Below the pieces are notes generated by a model. The model did no database searches, was not told the DNA's origin, and was given only the letters and a program-made list of their open reading frames with translations. A DNA stretch of 64,000 nucleotides. Origin: Hymenobacter siberiensis (lineage in GTDB: Bacteria > Bacteroidota > Bacteroidia > Cytophagales > Hymenobacteraceae). Made by a program: the position numbers and the translations under genes. The stretch is taken from assembly GCF_018967865.2 (NCBI RefSeq), contig NZ_JAHLZY020000001.1, forward strand, positions 3,100,001-3,164,000. The letters are read 5' to 3'. Position 1 is the stretch's first letter, and every line of letters begins with the position of its first letter. Shown one piece after another: positions 40,428-49,915 of this stretch.

Positions 40428-41780
40428 TTGCAATCCACCCCCACCGCGCTCCACTTTTACACCCCGGCCGGCCTCATCATCGGCCGGGCCGACGGGCCGG
40501 TGATGCGCGCCACGGGCATTCGCTACGCCCGGGCCGCGCGGTTTCAGCCGCCGACACCCGAGCCGCCCGCTACCGAACCCATCTGGGCCACGGCCCCCGC
40601 GCCGGCCTGCCCACAGCTCGCCGACCCTCGGGTAGACCAGGTGATGGGGGACTTATTTGCGGCCCTGAGCTTCGACGAAGACTGCCTGCGCCTGTCCATC
40701 ACGCTGCCAGCCAACCTGCGGGCCGATGAGCGGCTATCCGTCATCGTATGGGTGCACGGCGGCTCCTACGTGTCCGGCGCGGGCGACCTAGCGATTTACG
40801 ACCCCGCCACCTGGGTAACGGAGCAGCGGGTGGTGTTTGTGGCCGTCACCTATCGGCTGGGGCTGTTTGGGTTTCTGGGCACGAGCAGCACCCCAGCCAA
40901 TCTCGGCCTGCTCGATTTGCTGGAAGCCCTGCGCTGGGTGCAGCGCAACATCGCCGCGTTTGGCGGCAACCCGGCGCTGGTCACTCTGCTGGGTCACTCC
41001 TCGGGGGCCGATGCCATTGCCCAGCTCATGCTGGCAGAAAAAGCTCCTGGTCTGTTTCGGCGCGTGATGCTGCACAGCGCGCCGCTGGGCCTCACCCGCA
41101 ACCGCCAGCGCATGCTGCGGGCCATGAGCCGAGCCGTCGGTACGCTTGCGCCCAACGCTTCCACCACCGAAATCCTGGCCCGCGAAAGTGCCGTAATAAA
41201 AGCCGCCCGCTGGCAGGGTCTGAAAAGCGGCATGCCCTTCGGCCCGCAATACGGGGCTGCTCCGCTGCCGCCCGAAGCCGAAATTGAAGCAACCTGGGCG
41301 GCCGTGGCTCCCCATATTGATATTCTCATCGGGGCCACAGCCGAAGAAACCCGGTTTTTCGCCGTCATCGACCCCACTTTCAATTGGTTGCAACGCCTGC
41401 CGGTAGCGGGCAGCCGGCTGGTACGGCTGCTCACCAGCGTTACTTCCCGCCGCATCTACCTGGCTCCAGCCCAGGCATTTGCCGAGCATCAGGCGCGGGC
41501 GGGTGGCCGGGCTTGGCGGTTTCTGCTCACGTACCAGCCGCCCGGGAGCCCATTCGGAGCCGCGCACGTTGTTGACCTGCCGCTGCTGCTGGGTACGCAG
41601 GCCAGTTGGGCCGCCACGCCGCTACTGGGCGAGGCTAATTGGGAGGAATTTGACGCGGCCGGCCGGCAGGTACGGCAGCTGTGGGCCGACTTTGCGCGCA
41701 CCGGCGTGCTGCCGGAGCGGGTGGTTATTCCGGGCGTGCTGGAAGTGGAGAAAGCTCTCTCAGGGAAGGGTATTTGCTGA
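40428..41780 (+). CDS. Type-B carboxylesterase family hydrolase
   Basis: The 450-residue alpha/beta hydrolase has the oxyanion segment VIVWVHGGSYVSGAG, the nucleophile elbow TLLGHSSGADAIAQLML (Ser in GHSSG) and the NLGLLDLLEALRWVQRNIAAFGGNP helix usual for carboxylesterases. There is no signal peptide. The start is a TTG at 40428; the next in-frame ATG would remove the first strand. It is shorter than the usual 500 residues, mainly in the cap region. Substrate unknown. Confidence 0.87.
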   Translation: MQSTPTALHFYTPAGLIIGRADGPVMRATGIRYARAARFQPPTPEPPATEPIWATAPAPACPQLADPRVDQVMGDLFAALSFDEDCLRLSITLPANLRADERLSVIVWVHGGSYVSGAGDLAIYDPATWVTEQRVVFVAVTYRLGLFGFLGTSSTPANLGLLDLLEALRWVQRNIAAFGGNPALVTLLGHSSGADAIAQLMLAEKAPGLFRRVMLHSAPLGLTRNRQRMLRAMSRAVGTLAPNASTTEILARESAVIKAARWQGLKSGMPFGPQYGAAPLPPEAEIEATWAAVAPHIDILIGATAEETRFFAVIDPTFNWLQRLPVAGSRLVRLLTSVTSRRIYLAPAQAFAEHQARAGGRAWRFLLTYQPPGSPFGAAHVVDLPLLLGTQASWAATPLLGEANWEEFDAAGRQVRQLWADFARTGVLPERVVIPGVLEVEKALSGKGIC

Positions 41781-41899
41781 TGGAATAGCTTCAAGTATCA
41801 TACGAAACACTACTGAAGCGCTTCTAACAGAGCGCCAATTGTTTACTTAAGCAGTCGAAACACCTCATGCGCCCACAAACTTGTTTTTCATTTGTCCTA

Positions 41900-42466
41900 A
41901 TGAAGTTTATCATACTTGCGAGCCTGCTCTTACTACCAGAATTAGGCTTAGCTCAGAAAAAACCCTGGACACCAATAGCTGTGGACAAGCATCTCACGGT
42001 CAGCTTTCCCTCAAAGCCAGACGAAATGGACGTACCAGGTACAATGGCTGCACAAGGTGCTTCCAACGCCAATAGTCCACGAATTCAGGCCTCACGCGCT
42101 TACAGGCAGGAAGATGCCTGTGGCATGTATGTACTGGTATGTGTGCCACTGTTTGAGGACCCGCAGCTTCCAATAACGCAGTCAGCCCGCGAGAACTACT
42201 ATAAAACCCGTACGATTCCCTTGTTAATCAAACATGCACGGGGGCAATTGCTGAGTCAGAAAATCGGCTCCATTGACGGCTTGGACGTTATTACCCTCAG
42301 CTACCGAGCACTTGGAGCCACCGGAAAACCAACGATAAAATTCTTCCGTCAGATAATTATGGGACGAACGATTTATCAGCTTTATTTCGTCCCTGCCGAT
42401 AATATTGGTAAGAGTTGCGAAGTGCAACGGCTCAGATTCTTCAACTCCATATCCATAAAAAAGTAG
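41900..42466 (+). CDS. Secreted hypothetical protein
   Basis: The 188-residue product has a clear signal peptide (MKFIILASLLLLPELGLAQ) and a mature domain that begins with a TVSFPSKPDEMDVPG motif, a pattern seen in small periplasmic proteins of unknown role. Two cysteines (in EDACGMYVLVC) could form a disulfide. ATG 41900 is chosen over 41867 because it begins the signal peptide. GC content and codon bias are lower than in neighbours, suggesting fairly recent arrival. Confidence 0.65.
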   Translation: MKFIILASLLLLPELGLAQKKPWTPIAVDKHLTVSFPSKPDEMDVPGTMAAQGASNANSPRIQASRAYRQEDACGMYVLVCVPLFEDPQLPITQSARENYYKTRTIPLLIKHARGQLLSQKIGSIDGLDVITLSYRALGATGKPTIKFFRQIIMGRTIYQLYFVPADNIGKSCEVQRLRFFNSISIKK

Positions 42467-42518
42467 TAGGGCCTTCCAGCGCACAAAGCCGGCTTTGCAC
42501 GCTGGAAGGAATTCCAAA

Positions 42519-43148
42519 CTACACCGGTGCCTGGTCGTACCGCTCGCCGGCGGGCGTGGGCCACGCGCCTTCAAACAGGAACTCGGCCAATGGCTTGCGG
42601 GCGCGGGGCGCGGTTTCCTTTTCGCTCAGCCCAGCGGGCAGGTCCGAAGCCGGGCCGGGATAGCCCAGCGTGAACACCACCACCGGCTCGAAACCCTCGG
42701 GAATGCTGAACGCGGCGCGCAGCGCATCGGGCGAAAAACCAGCCATCTGGTGGATTTGCAGGCCCAGTTCGGTAGCCTCCACGGCCAGGGTGGCGGTGGA
42801 CTGGCCTACATCGTACTTAGCCCAGCCGTTGGCGTTGCCGTCGTGCGAGAAATTCAGTTTGGCTACGCCCACGGCCAGGACAGGGGCTTTTTTGGCCCAA
42901 ACCTGGTTGAACTCCAGCAGACCGCCCAGGATTTTCTCAAACGCCTCGGGGCTGCTCGACTGGTTGCCCATGATGTAGCGCCAGGGCTGCTCGCCAAAGC
43001 ACGAGGCAGCCGACGAAGCAGCCGTAAAAACCTGCTCCACCACTTCGGCTGACACCGCCTTATCGGAATAAGCACGGGGGCTGCGGCGCTGCGTAAGCAC
43101 GGGCATGATTTCGTGTTCGAGTTTCAGAACGTTGGTGGTATCGGCCAT
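42519..43148 (-). CDS. Nitroreductase-family flavoprotein
   Basis: The 209-residue protein has the FMN-binding start of nitroreductases (LTQRRSPRAYSDKAV), the CFGEQPWRYIM segment, a central ATLAVEATELGLQIHQM helix at the dimer interface, and VVVFTLGYPGPA near the end. It should be a dimeric NAD(P)H-dependent FMN oxidoreductase. The substrate is not predictable. It is monocistronic between a convergent and a divergent gene. Confidence 0.9.
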   Translation of the reverse strand: MADTTNVLKLEHEIMPVLTQRRSPRAYSDKAVSAEVVEQVFTAASSAASCFGEQPWRYIMGNQSSSPEAFEKILGGLLEFNQVWAKKAPVLAVGVAKLNFSHDGNANGWAKYDVGQSTATLAVEATELGLQIHQMAGFSPDALRAAFSIPEGFEPVVVFTLGYPGPASDLPAGLSEKETAPRARKPLAEFLFEGAWPTPAGERYDQAPV

Positions 43149-43339
43149 CAGAACAGGGAAAAAATGAGGTGAAGGCGAATAACCGCCACTCTGGCGCGAA
43201 GTTTTGGACTGGCTCCAATCCTATTTTTCCCGCTTAATTTGAAAAAATGTGGCCTGCACTGCCAATTCAGCCCCAACCGGCTTACCTTTCGCCACGTTCT
43301 TTCTCCAGTTCCTCGCTCTCAAATTCCCGCTCCCCACCT

Positions 43340-45178
43340 ATGCAGCCCACGCCCCACGCCCCCAACGCCCTGTTTCCCGATTCCCTGCTCGTTGAAGTAG
43401 CCTGGGAGGTTTGCAACCAGGTCGGCGGTATCTACACCGTTATTCGCAGCAAGGTACCGGCCACTATGCCCGTCTGGGGTGACCGGTACTGCCTGTTGGG
43501 GCCCTACTTCCCCAACATGGCCCAGGGCGAGTTTGAGCCCTACGACGAACTGATGGTGCACACCGGGGCCGACCCTTTTATGGCCGTCGTGCGCACCATG
43601 CGCGCCCAGGGCTACGATGTGCAGATTGGCACCTGGCTCGTGACGGGCCGCCCCCGGGTGGTGCTTATCAACCCATTTCAGGCCTACGACCGCCTGGGCC
43701 AGCTCAAAACCGACCTCTGGAGCCGCCACGGCATTCCGGCCCCCGACACCGACGACCTGCTCCACCAGATAATCGCCTTTGGGCACCTCACCACCGTTTT
43801 CTTTCAGCACCTGGCCGCCCAGAAGCTGGCCGAGCAGCGCCTGCTGGGCCATTTTCACGAGTGGATGACCGGCGTGGCCATCCCGGAGCTGCGCCGCCTG
43901 CAAGTGCCCGCGCACCTGCTCTTCACTACCCATGCCACGCTACTGGGCCGCTACCTGGCCATGAACGACCCCGCCTTCTACGACCACCTCATGTGGGTGA
44001 ACTGGGAGGCCGAGGCCAAAAAATTCAACATCGAGCCGGCCGTGCGCATGGAGCGCGCCGCCGCCCACGGCAGCCACGTTTTCACCACTGTGAGCGAGCT
44101 AACGGTGCGCGAGTGCATCTACTTATTGGATAGAATTCCGGACGCGGTGCTGCCCAACGGCCTCAACATCGAGCGCTTCGTGGCCCTGCACGAATTCCAG
44201 AACCTGCACCAGCAGTACAAGGCCAAGATTCATGAATTCGTGATGGCCCACTTCTTCCAGTCGTACGCCTTCGACCTGGATAAGACGCTGTATTTCTTCA
44301 CCTCGGGCCGCTACGAGTACCACAACAAGGGCTTCGATTTGACCCTCGAAGCCCTGGCCCGCCTCAACTACCGCCTCCAGCAAAGCGGCCTCGAAACCCA
44401 GGTGGTGATGTTTTTCATCACCAAGCGGCCCTTCACCAGCATCAACCCGCAGGTGCTGGAGCGCCGCGCCATGCTCGATGAAGTGCACGATACCTGCAAG
44501 GCCATTGAGCGGCAGGTGGGTGAGCGCCTTTTCTACGCCGCCGCCGCCAGCCAGGACCACAAGCTGCCCGAGCTCAGCACGATGGTGGACGACTACTGGC
44601 GCCTGCGCTACCGCCGCCAGCTCCAAAGCTGGAAAACCAACGCCCTGCCCCCCGTCATCACCCACAACCTGGTGAACGATGCCGACGACGACATCCTGAA
44701 CTACCTGCGCCGGTCCAACCTGCTCAACCACCGCCACGACCGGGTGAAGATGGTGTACCACCCCGATTTTGTGTCGCCCGCCTCGCCCCTGCTGGGCATG
44801 GAGTACGGCCAGTTTGTGCGCGGCTGCCACATGGGCGTGTTCCCGAGCTACTACGAGCCCTGGGGCTACACCCCGCTCGAATGCGTGGCCCGCGGCGTGC
44901 CCGCCATCACCTCCGACCTCTCCGGTTTCGGCGATTACGCCCTACAAAACGTGCCCGACCCCGAATCCAAAGGCATTTTTGTAGTGCATCGCCAGGAAAA
45001 ATCCTTCGATGAGTCGGCCGAGGAGCTTTGCGACATGCTCTGGCAGTTCGTGCAGCTCAACCGCCGCGACCGCATTATGCAACGCAACGCCGTGGAAAGC
45101 TCCGCCGAGCTATTCGACTGGAAAAACCTGCGCGTGCACTACGACCGGGCCTATGCCCTGGCGCTGGAGCGAAATTAA
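43340..45178 (+). CDS. GT3-type glycogen synthase
   Basis: The 612-residue protein resembles the eukaryote-like glycogen synthase (GT3) found in Bacteroidota, not bacterial GlgA. The N-terminal donor-side motif is VAWEVCNQVGGIYTVIRSK. Later are GLNIERF, the ITKRPFTSINPQ stretch, and the catalytic FPSYYEPWGYTPLECVARG segment with the paired Glu. It polymerises UDP-glucose into glycogen. The ATG at 43340 matches the family start; the frame is open back to 43247. With the GH13 enzyme at 37389 it suggests glycogen storage. Confidence 0.93.
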   Translation: MQPTPHAPNALFPDSLLVEVAWEVCNQVGGIYTVIRSKVPATMPVWGDRYCLLGPYFPNMAQGEFEPYDELMVHTGADPFMAVVRTMRAQGYDVQIGTWLVTGRPRVVLINPFQAYDRLGQLKTDLWSRHGIPAPDTDDLLHQIIAFGHLTTVFFQHLAAQKLAEQRLLGHFHEWMTGVAIPELRRLQVPAHLLFTTHATLLGRYLAMNDPAFYDHLMWVNWEAEAKKFNIEPAVRMERAAAHGSHVFTTVSELTVRECIYLLDRIPDAVLPNGLNIERFVALHEFQNLHQQYKAKIHEFVMAHFFQSYAFDLDKTLYFFTSGRYEYHNKGFDLTLEALARLNYRLQQSGLETQVVMFFITKRPFTSINPQVLERRAMLDEVHDTCKAIERQVGERLFYAAAASQDHKLPELSTMVDDYWRLRYRRQLQSWKTNALPPVITHNLVNDADDDILNYLRRSNLLNHRHDRVKMVYHPDFVSPASPLLGMEYGQFVRGCHMGVFPSYYEPWGYTPLECVARGVPAITSDLSGFGDYALQNVPDPESKGIFVVHRQEKSFDESAEELCDMLWQFVQLNRRDRIMQRNAVESSAELFDWKNLRVHYDRAYALALERN

Positions 45179-45195
45179 ACCTCTGCGTCATCTCT

Positions 45196-46059
45196 ATGAG
45201 TTTCAAAATCACTGTTCTGTTTCTGCTGCTTACCACCGCCGCCCTCGCCCACGAGTTCTGGCTCGAAGCCCCGCGCTTTCGCCTGCAGCCGAGCGAAACG
45301 GTGAACGTGCACTCCTTCATAGGGGCTGATTTTAAGGGCGAGCCCTGGACCACCAAAGCCGCCAAAATCCAGCGCCTCACCCGTTTTGGCCCCACCCCGG
45401 AAGACTCCACCGACCTCACGCCGAAAAACGCCACCGCAACCGACACCTTTCGCACTGGCTTCACCTTTACCCGGCCCGGCACCCACGTCGTACTGCTGCA
45501 AAGCACCAACTCGTTCATCGAGCTGCCCGCCGACCAGTTCACCGCCTACCTGCGCGAAGAAGGCCTCGACTACGCCCTGAAACTACGCCAGGAAAACGAC
45601 CAGATGGCCCAGCCCGGCCGCGAAACCTACCGCCGCTGCGCCAAAACCCTGATTCAGGTGGGCGAAGCCGCTGCTAATGAGGCCGTTACCGACAGCGCCT
45701 GCCGCCACTTCTACGGCCTACCCCTAGAGCTGGTACCCGAACAAAACCCCTACCGCCTGGCCGCCGACAAAGCCCTGACCGTGCGCGTGCTCCGCGCCGG
45801 CCGGCCGGCGTTTGGCGCGGCCGTGCAGGTGTGGCAGCGCCAGCCCGGCGGCCTGCCCACCACCCATTACACCACCCGCGCCAACCAAAACGGCCGTATC
45901 TTGTTACGCCTATCAGGACCCGGCCCTTATTTGCTGGCGGCTGTGGACATGAGCGCGGCTCCTGCCAAACTGCGCCCCCGCGCCGATTGGCAATCGACCT
46001 GGGCCTCGCTAACCTTCGCCGGTCCGGCCGCAGCCGCGCGAATACCCACAAAACATTAG
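45196..46059 (+). CDS. DUF4198-type periplasmic protein
   Basis: The 287-residue product has a signal peptide (MSFKITVLFLLLTTAALA), followed at once by HEFWLEAPRFRLQPSETV, the hallmark start of the DUF4198 family. A second Ig-like domain near the end has VRVLRAGRPAFGAAV and a GRILLRLSGPGPYLLAAV finish. Relatives are linked to metal (nickel/cobalt) uptake in some bacteria, but no transporter lies beside it here. It starts 17 bases after the glycogen synthase stop. Confidence 0.82.
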   Translation: MSFKITVLFLLLTTAALAHEFWLEAPRFRLQPSETVNVHSFIGADFKGEPWTTKAAKIQRLTRFGPTPEDSTDLTPKNATATDTFRTGFTFTRPGTHVVLLQSTNSFIELPADQFTAYLREEGLDYALKLRQENDQMAQPGRETYRRCAKTLIQVGEAAANEAVTDSACRHFYGLPLELVPEQNPYRLAADKALTVRVLRAGRPAFGAAVQVWQRQPGGLPTTHYTTRANQNGRILLRLSGPGPYLLAAVDMSAAPAKLRPRADWQSTWASLTFAGPAAAARIPTKH

Positions 46060-46131
46060 CCAACTTCACCCAGAATTTTAGGTTTTTTCTTTACCTTCGC
46101 CGTTCTCTTACCCTCCCTGGCCCTACGCTGT

Positions 46132-46506
46132 ATGAAGTACACGATTGATAAAAAAGATAGCTACACCATCATCACCATTGAGGAGAAGAAGCTCGACACC
46201 ACCGTCGCGCCCGACCTCAAGTCGGAGTTCGTGAAGCTCAACGCTGAAGGCATTAACAACCTGATACTCGACCTCACGAACGTGAAATACACGGATTCGT
46301 CGGGCCTCAGCTCCATTCTTATTGCCAACCGTTTGTGCAACTCCACGGGCGGCCTGCTGGTGCTCACCGGCCTGCAAGACCATGTGCTGAAACTTATCAC
46401 CATCAGCAAGCTCGAATCCGTTCTGCACATCCTGCCTACGGTAGAAGAAGGCATCGACCGCGTGTTTTTGCACGCCATCGAGCGCGACCTGACTGATAAG
46501 GAATAG
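46132..46506 (+). CDS. STAS-domain anti-sigma factor antagonist
   Basis: The 124-residue protein is a single STAS domain. The phosphorylatable Ser is in TDSSGLSSILIANRL, the SpoIIAA-type site. It could be reset by the SpoIIE-type phosphatase encoded at 21866. No anti-sigma kinase is near. A TACCTTCG box (46092-46099), one base from TAnnTTTG, lies 32 bases upstream. The STAS gene followed by RNase Z is a neighbour pair I believe is common in Cytophagales (from memory). Confidence 0.9.
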   Translation: MKYTIDKKDSYTIITIEEKKLDTTVAPDLKSEFVKLNAEGINNLILDLTNVKYTDSSGLSSILIANRLCNSTGGLLVLTGLQDHVLKLITISKLESVLHILPTVEEGIDRVFLHAIERDLTDKE

Positions 46507-46635
46507 ATTTTTTTAGTTGCCGGTTGTTGGTTGTCAGTTGTCAGTTTGTTGAAGCTGGCAACTGGCAACCAACTTTCGTTTCTGCACCACTCAACGCAGG
46601 CCTGACAACCAGCAACTACCAACTGACAACTATTT
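46507..46635. repeat. Inverted cluster of gttgtcag-type short repeats
   Basis: Heptamer-like units (gttgtcagttgtcag) on the left are mirrored by caactaccaactgacaac on the right around a centre near 46570. The rnz GTG start follows directly, and the repeat may shape its leader. Confidence 0.65.
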
Positions 46636-46640
46636 CGCTT

Positions 46641-47552
46641 GTGACTTTTGAGCTGAAGATTCTGGGGTCGGCTTCGGCCACGCCCACGGCCGGGCGCCAC
46701 CCCACGGCCCAGGTACTCACCGTTAGCGCGTCGAACTACCTCATTGACTGCGGCGAAGGCACCCAGTGGCAGATGCTGGAGTACCGCGTGCGGCCCCACC
46801 ACGTCCGGGCCATCTTCATCTCGCACCTGCACGGCGACCATTATTTCGGACTATTTGGGCTGCTGGGCACCATGCATTTGCAGGGCCGCACCCAACCGCT
46901 GATTATCATCGGCCCGCCCGGCCTCGATGAGGTGCTGGTGACCCAGGCCCGCGTTTCCAATATGCAGTTGGGCTTCGCGATGGAGTTTATCGCCATCGAC
47001 ACAACCGCGCACGCCGTGGTGTATGAAGATGAAAACCTGACCGTGACCACCCTGCCCATGCGCCACCGCATTCCGTGCGCCGGCTATCTGTTCACGGAAA
47101 AGCCGCGCCGCGCCAACTTGCTGAAAGATAAGCTGCCTGCCGGCCTCACACCCGCCCAGCTGGCCCGCCTGGCCCAGGGCGAAGACCTACCCGCCGATGA
47201 GCAGCAGCCCGGCCTGCGCCACGCCGACGTGGCCGGCCCCGCCCCCACCCCGCGCCGCTACGCCTTCTTCTCCGATACGCTCTACACACCCGCGCTGGTG
47301 CCCTACATCCAGGGCGTCGATTTGCTTTACCACGAGGCCACCTTCCTGGAAGACATGCGGGAGCGCGCCGCCCAGACCCACCACAGCACTGCCCGCCAGG
47401 CCGCCCAGATTGCCCACGAGGCGGGCGTGAAACGGCTGCTGCTGGGCCACTTCTCCAGCCGCTACAAGGCCCTGGAGCCGCTGTTGCATGAGGCCCAGGC
47501 CATATTCCCCACCGTCGAGCTGGCCACGGAAGGGTTGGTAGTGAGCCTGTAA
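46641..47552 (+). CDS. rnz: Ribonuclease Z
   Basis: The 303-residue tRNA 3-prime processing endonuclease of the metallo-beta-lactamase fold has LGSASATPTAGR, the metal motif FISHLHGDHYFGLFG, the PxKxx-like exosite region after RHRIPCAGYLF, YAFFSDTLYTP, HEATFLED, and the late LLLGHFSSRY. The start is the GTG at 46641 (VTFELKILGSASA); an in-frame ATG upstream would read through the repeat cluster. It acts in the cytoplasm on pre-tRNAs. Confidence 0.95.
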   Translation: MTFELKILGSASATPTAGRHPTAQVLTVSASNYLIDCGEGTQWQMLEYRVRPHHVRAIFISHLHGDHYFGLFGLLGTMHLQGRTQPLIIIGPPGLDEVLVTQARVSNMQLGFAMEFIAIDTTAHAVVYEDENLTVTTLPMRHRIPCAGYLFTEKPRRANLLKDKLPAGLTPAQLARLAQGEDLPADEQQPGLRHADVAGPAPTPRRYAFFSDTLYTPALVPYIQGVDLLYHEATFLEDMRERAAQTHHSTARQAAQIAHEAGVKRLLLGHFSSRYKALEPLLHEAQAIFPTVELATEGLVVSL

Positions 47553-47563
47553 ACCGATTGATT

Positions 47564-48310
47564 ATGAATAATTTCGCTAATAAAAAGCAACAGCTTTACC
47601 TAGTCCTCAGCGGAATTTTCCTGGTGAATGCGCTGCTGGCCGAAATCATCGGCGTCAAGATTTTCTCGGCCGATAAACTGATGGGCCTGCCCGGCAACCT
47701 CACGGCAGGCGTACTCATCTGGCCGGTAGTTTTCGTGACCACGGACATCATCAACGAGTATTTCGGCAAGGCCGGCGTGCTGCGCATCAGCTACCTCACG
47801 GTGGTGCTCATCCTGTTCGCTTTCGGGGTTATCTACCTCACCACCAAGCTGCCCCCGGCTGATTTCTGGCTCGATGTGAACAAGACCGATAACGAGGGCC
47901 GGCCCTTCAACATCGACTTTGCCTACCAGAGCATTTTCCGGCAGGGCCTGGGCATTATCACGGGCTCGATTGTGGCATTTGGAGTGGGGCAGGTCCTGGA
48001 TGCAACTATTTTTGAGGCCATTCGCAAGGCCACGGGCGGACGCTATATCTGGCTGCGCGCCACGGGCTCAACCCTGATTTCGCAGCTGGTGGATTCGTTT
48101 GTGGTGCTGTACGTAGCTTTTTACGTGTTTGGCAACTGGACTTTCGACCAGGTTCTCAGCGTGGCCAACACCAATTACTGGTACAAGTTTGCGGCGGCCA
48201 TTCTGCTCACGCCGGTGCTCTACCTGGCGCACTGGCTCATCGATAAGTACCTCGGGAAAGAGGAAACAGCCGAATTGCAAGAAGAGGCCGTGGAGAATGT
48301 GAGCGTATAA
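47564..48310 (+). CDS. Queuosine precursor transporter (YhhQ/VUT family)
   Basis: The 248-residue protein has about six helices and the family motifs AEIIGVKIF, GVLIWPVVFVTTDIINEYFG and a late GSTLISQLVDSFVVL. It imports a queuosine precursor (preQ0/preQ1) used in tRNA modification. ATG 47564 is preferred to the TTG at 47558. It starts 11 bases after rnz, so the two tRNA-related genes are likely co-transcribed. Confidence 0.92.
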   Translation: MNNFANKKQQLYLVLSGIFLVNALLAEIIGVKIFSADKLMGLPGNLTAGVLIWPVVFVTTDIINEYFGKAGVLRISYLTVVLILFAFGVIYLTTKLPPADFWLDVNKTDNEGRPFNIDFAYQSIFRQGLGIITGSIVAFGVGQVLDATIFEAIRKATGGRYIWLRATGSTLISQLVDSFVVLYVAFYVFGNWTFDQVLSVANTNYWYKFAAAILLTPVLYLAHWLIDKYLGKEETAELQEEAVENVSV

Positions 48311-48321
48311 TTTTGTGTGCT

Positions 48322-48921
48322 ATGCGAAAAAAAATCCTCATTGCAACTGCTGGTTTTTTGGTCACCTACAGCAGCATAGCGCACGGGTTTTTCACGTCTT
48401 ATATCGTTGACTATTTGCGTGGTCCTGGTTCATATACCTTGGCCAATGGTTCTGTGGGAGAGGGCAAGCTGAGCTTCCGTACGCGTGGTGAAACCACCTT
48501 ATACGTTGGCAATAATCTTCAATTTTCAGCCAAAGAAGTTAGGTCTTTCACCATCGACAGTCACACGCTGGTTCCTGCCGGAAATTTCGATTTTGAATTT
48601 AGCGTACACAGTTATCACGCCGAAAACACGTTCATCGAATACGCCGACACTTCCGGCTACCTGCAACTGGCCCTTTTTCATACCGCCGAACCCATCGGGA
48701 GCACAACGGTGTCCTTTGCCACCTACCTGCTACGCCGCCGGGGCGATAAAGAGTTTATATCAAGCCCGAATGCTTTCAAGAAATGGAGCAAGGATGACCG
48801 CCAAGACCTGGCCGAAGAACTGTCCCGATGGCCTGAGCTACAGCAAGCCGTTAAATCCGGCACAGCCACCTTTGAAAATTTCCCCGAATACGTGCGTCGC
48901 GCTAATCAGGCAGGCCATTAA
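48322..48921 (+). CDS. Secreted hypothetical protein
   Basis: The 199-residue product has an N-terminal signal or anchor (MRKKILIATAGFLVTYSSIAHG). A beta-rich domain follows, with LSFRTRGETTLYVGNNLQFSA early and TYLLRRRGDKEFI later, in the style of small proteins that measure or bind polymers. I do not recognise the family. The ATG at 48322 is 11 bases after the transporter stop. GC is lower than its neighbours. Confidence 0.6.
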   Translation: MRKKILIATAGFLVTYSSIAHGFFTSYIVDYLRGPGSYTLANGSVGEGKLSFRTRGETTLYVGNNLQFSAKEVRSFTIDSHTLVPAGNFDFEFSVHSYHAENTFIEYADTSGYLQLALFHTAEPIGSTTVSFATYLLRRRGDKEFISSPNAFKKWSKDDRQDLAEELSRWPELQQAVKSGTATFENFPEYVRRANQAGH

Positions 48922-48940
48922 TTCACACTTCTAATTATCC

Positions 48941-49915
48941 ATGTCCCGCATCCTTACCGGCATCCAAAGCACCGGCCGGCCGCACCTCGGCAACCTGCTC
49001 GGGGCCATCCTGCCCGCCATCGAGCTATCGAAAAACCCGGCCAACGACTCGCTCTATTTCATCGCTGACCTGCACTCGCTCACCACCGTGCGCGACCCCG
49101 CCGTGCTACGCGCCAACACCTACGCCGTGGCCGCCGCGTGGCTGGCCTGCGGCTTCGACACCGAAAGAAACCTGTTTTACCGGCAGTCCGACGTGCCGCA
49201 GGTAACGGAGCTGACCTGGTACCTGAGCTGCTTCACGCCCTACCCCATGCTGGCCAACGCGCACAGCTTCAAGGACAAGAGCGACAAGCTGTCGGACGTA
49301 AACGCCGGCCTCTTCACCTACCCCGTGCTGATGGCAGCCGACATCCTGCTCTACGATGCCGAAATCGTGCCCGTGGGCAAAGACCAGATTCAGCACCTCG
49401 AAATTGCCCGCGATATTGCCAAAGCCTTCAACTCCCGCTACGGCGAGACCTTAGTAGAGCCCCAGGCCCGCGTCGATGCCGAGCTGATGACCATTCCCGG
49501 CACCGACGGGGCCAAGATGAGCAAGAGCTACGGCAACACCATCGACATTTTCCTGCCCGAAAAGGAACTCCTGAAGACCATCAAAACCATTGTTTCGGAC
49601 AGCACGCCACTCGAAGCGCCCAAAAATCCGGATGCGGATGTGACGTTCAAGCTGTACTCGCTGCTGGCCGCGCCCGCCGAGATTGAGACAATGCGCGCCA
49701 ACTACCTGGCCGGTGGCTACGGCTACGGCCACGCCAAAAAGGAGCTGTATGAGTTGATTCTGCGCCGTTTTGCCGTGGAGCGCGAGCGGTTCGACTTCTA
49801 CATGAGCAACCTGCCCGAGCTGGACGCGGCGCTGGCCATTGGCGCCAAGCGGGCGCAGGAATACGGCGCGGGCGTGCTGGCCAAAGTGCGCCAGAAAGTA
49901 GGCTACGGTGTCTAA
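48941..49915 (+). CDS. trpS: Tryptophanyl-tRNA synthetase
   Basis: The 324-residue class I synthetase is full length. The HIGH-type motif is in GRPHLGNLLGA and the KMSKS loop is in GAKMSKSYGNTID. FIADLHSLT and PVGKDQIQHLEIARDIA are characteristic of TrpRS. It acts as a homodimer in the cytoplasm. The stop (49913-49915) borders a long inverted repeat holding a bidirectional terminator. Confidence 0.96.
   Translation: MSRILTGIQSTGRPHLGNLLGAILPAIELSKNPANDSLYFIADLHSLTTVRDPAVLRANTYAVAAAWLACGFDTERNLFYRQSDVPQVTELTWYLSCFTPYPMLANAHSFKDKSDKLSDVNAGLFTYPVLMAADILLYDAEIVPVGKDQIQHLEIARDIAKAFNSRYGETLVEPQARVDAELMTIPGTDGAKMSKSYGNTIDIFLPEKELLKTIKTIVSDSTPLEAPKNPDADVTFKLYSLLAAPAEIETMRANYLAGGYGYGHAKKELYELILRRFAVERERFDFYMSNLPELDAALAIGAKRAQEYGAGVLAKVRQKVGYGV

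Noticed and set aside
46507..46635. Short gttgtcag repeats considered as a CRISPR array
   Set aside because: Units are 7-8 bases, not separated by constant-length spacers, and are mirrored rather than direct.
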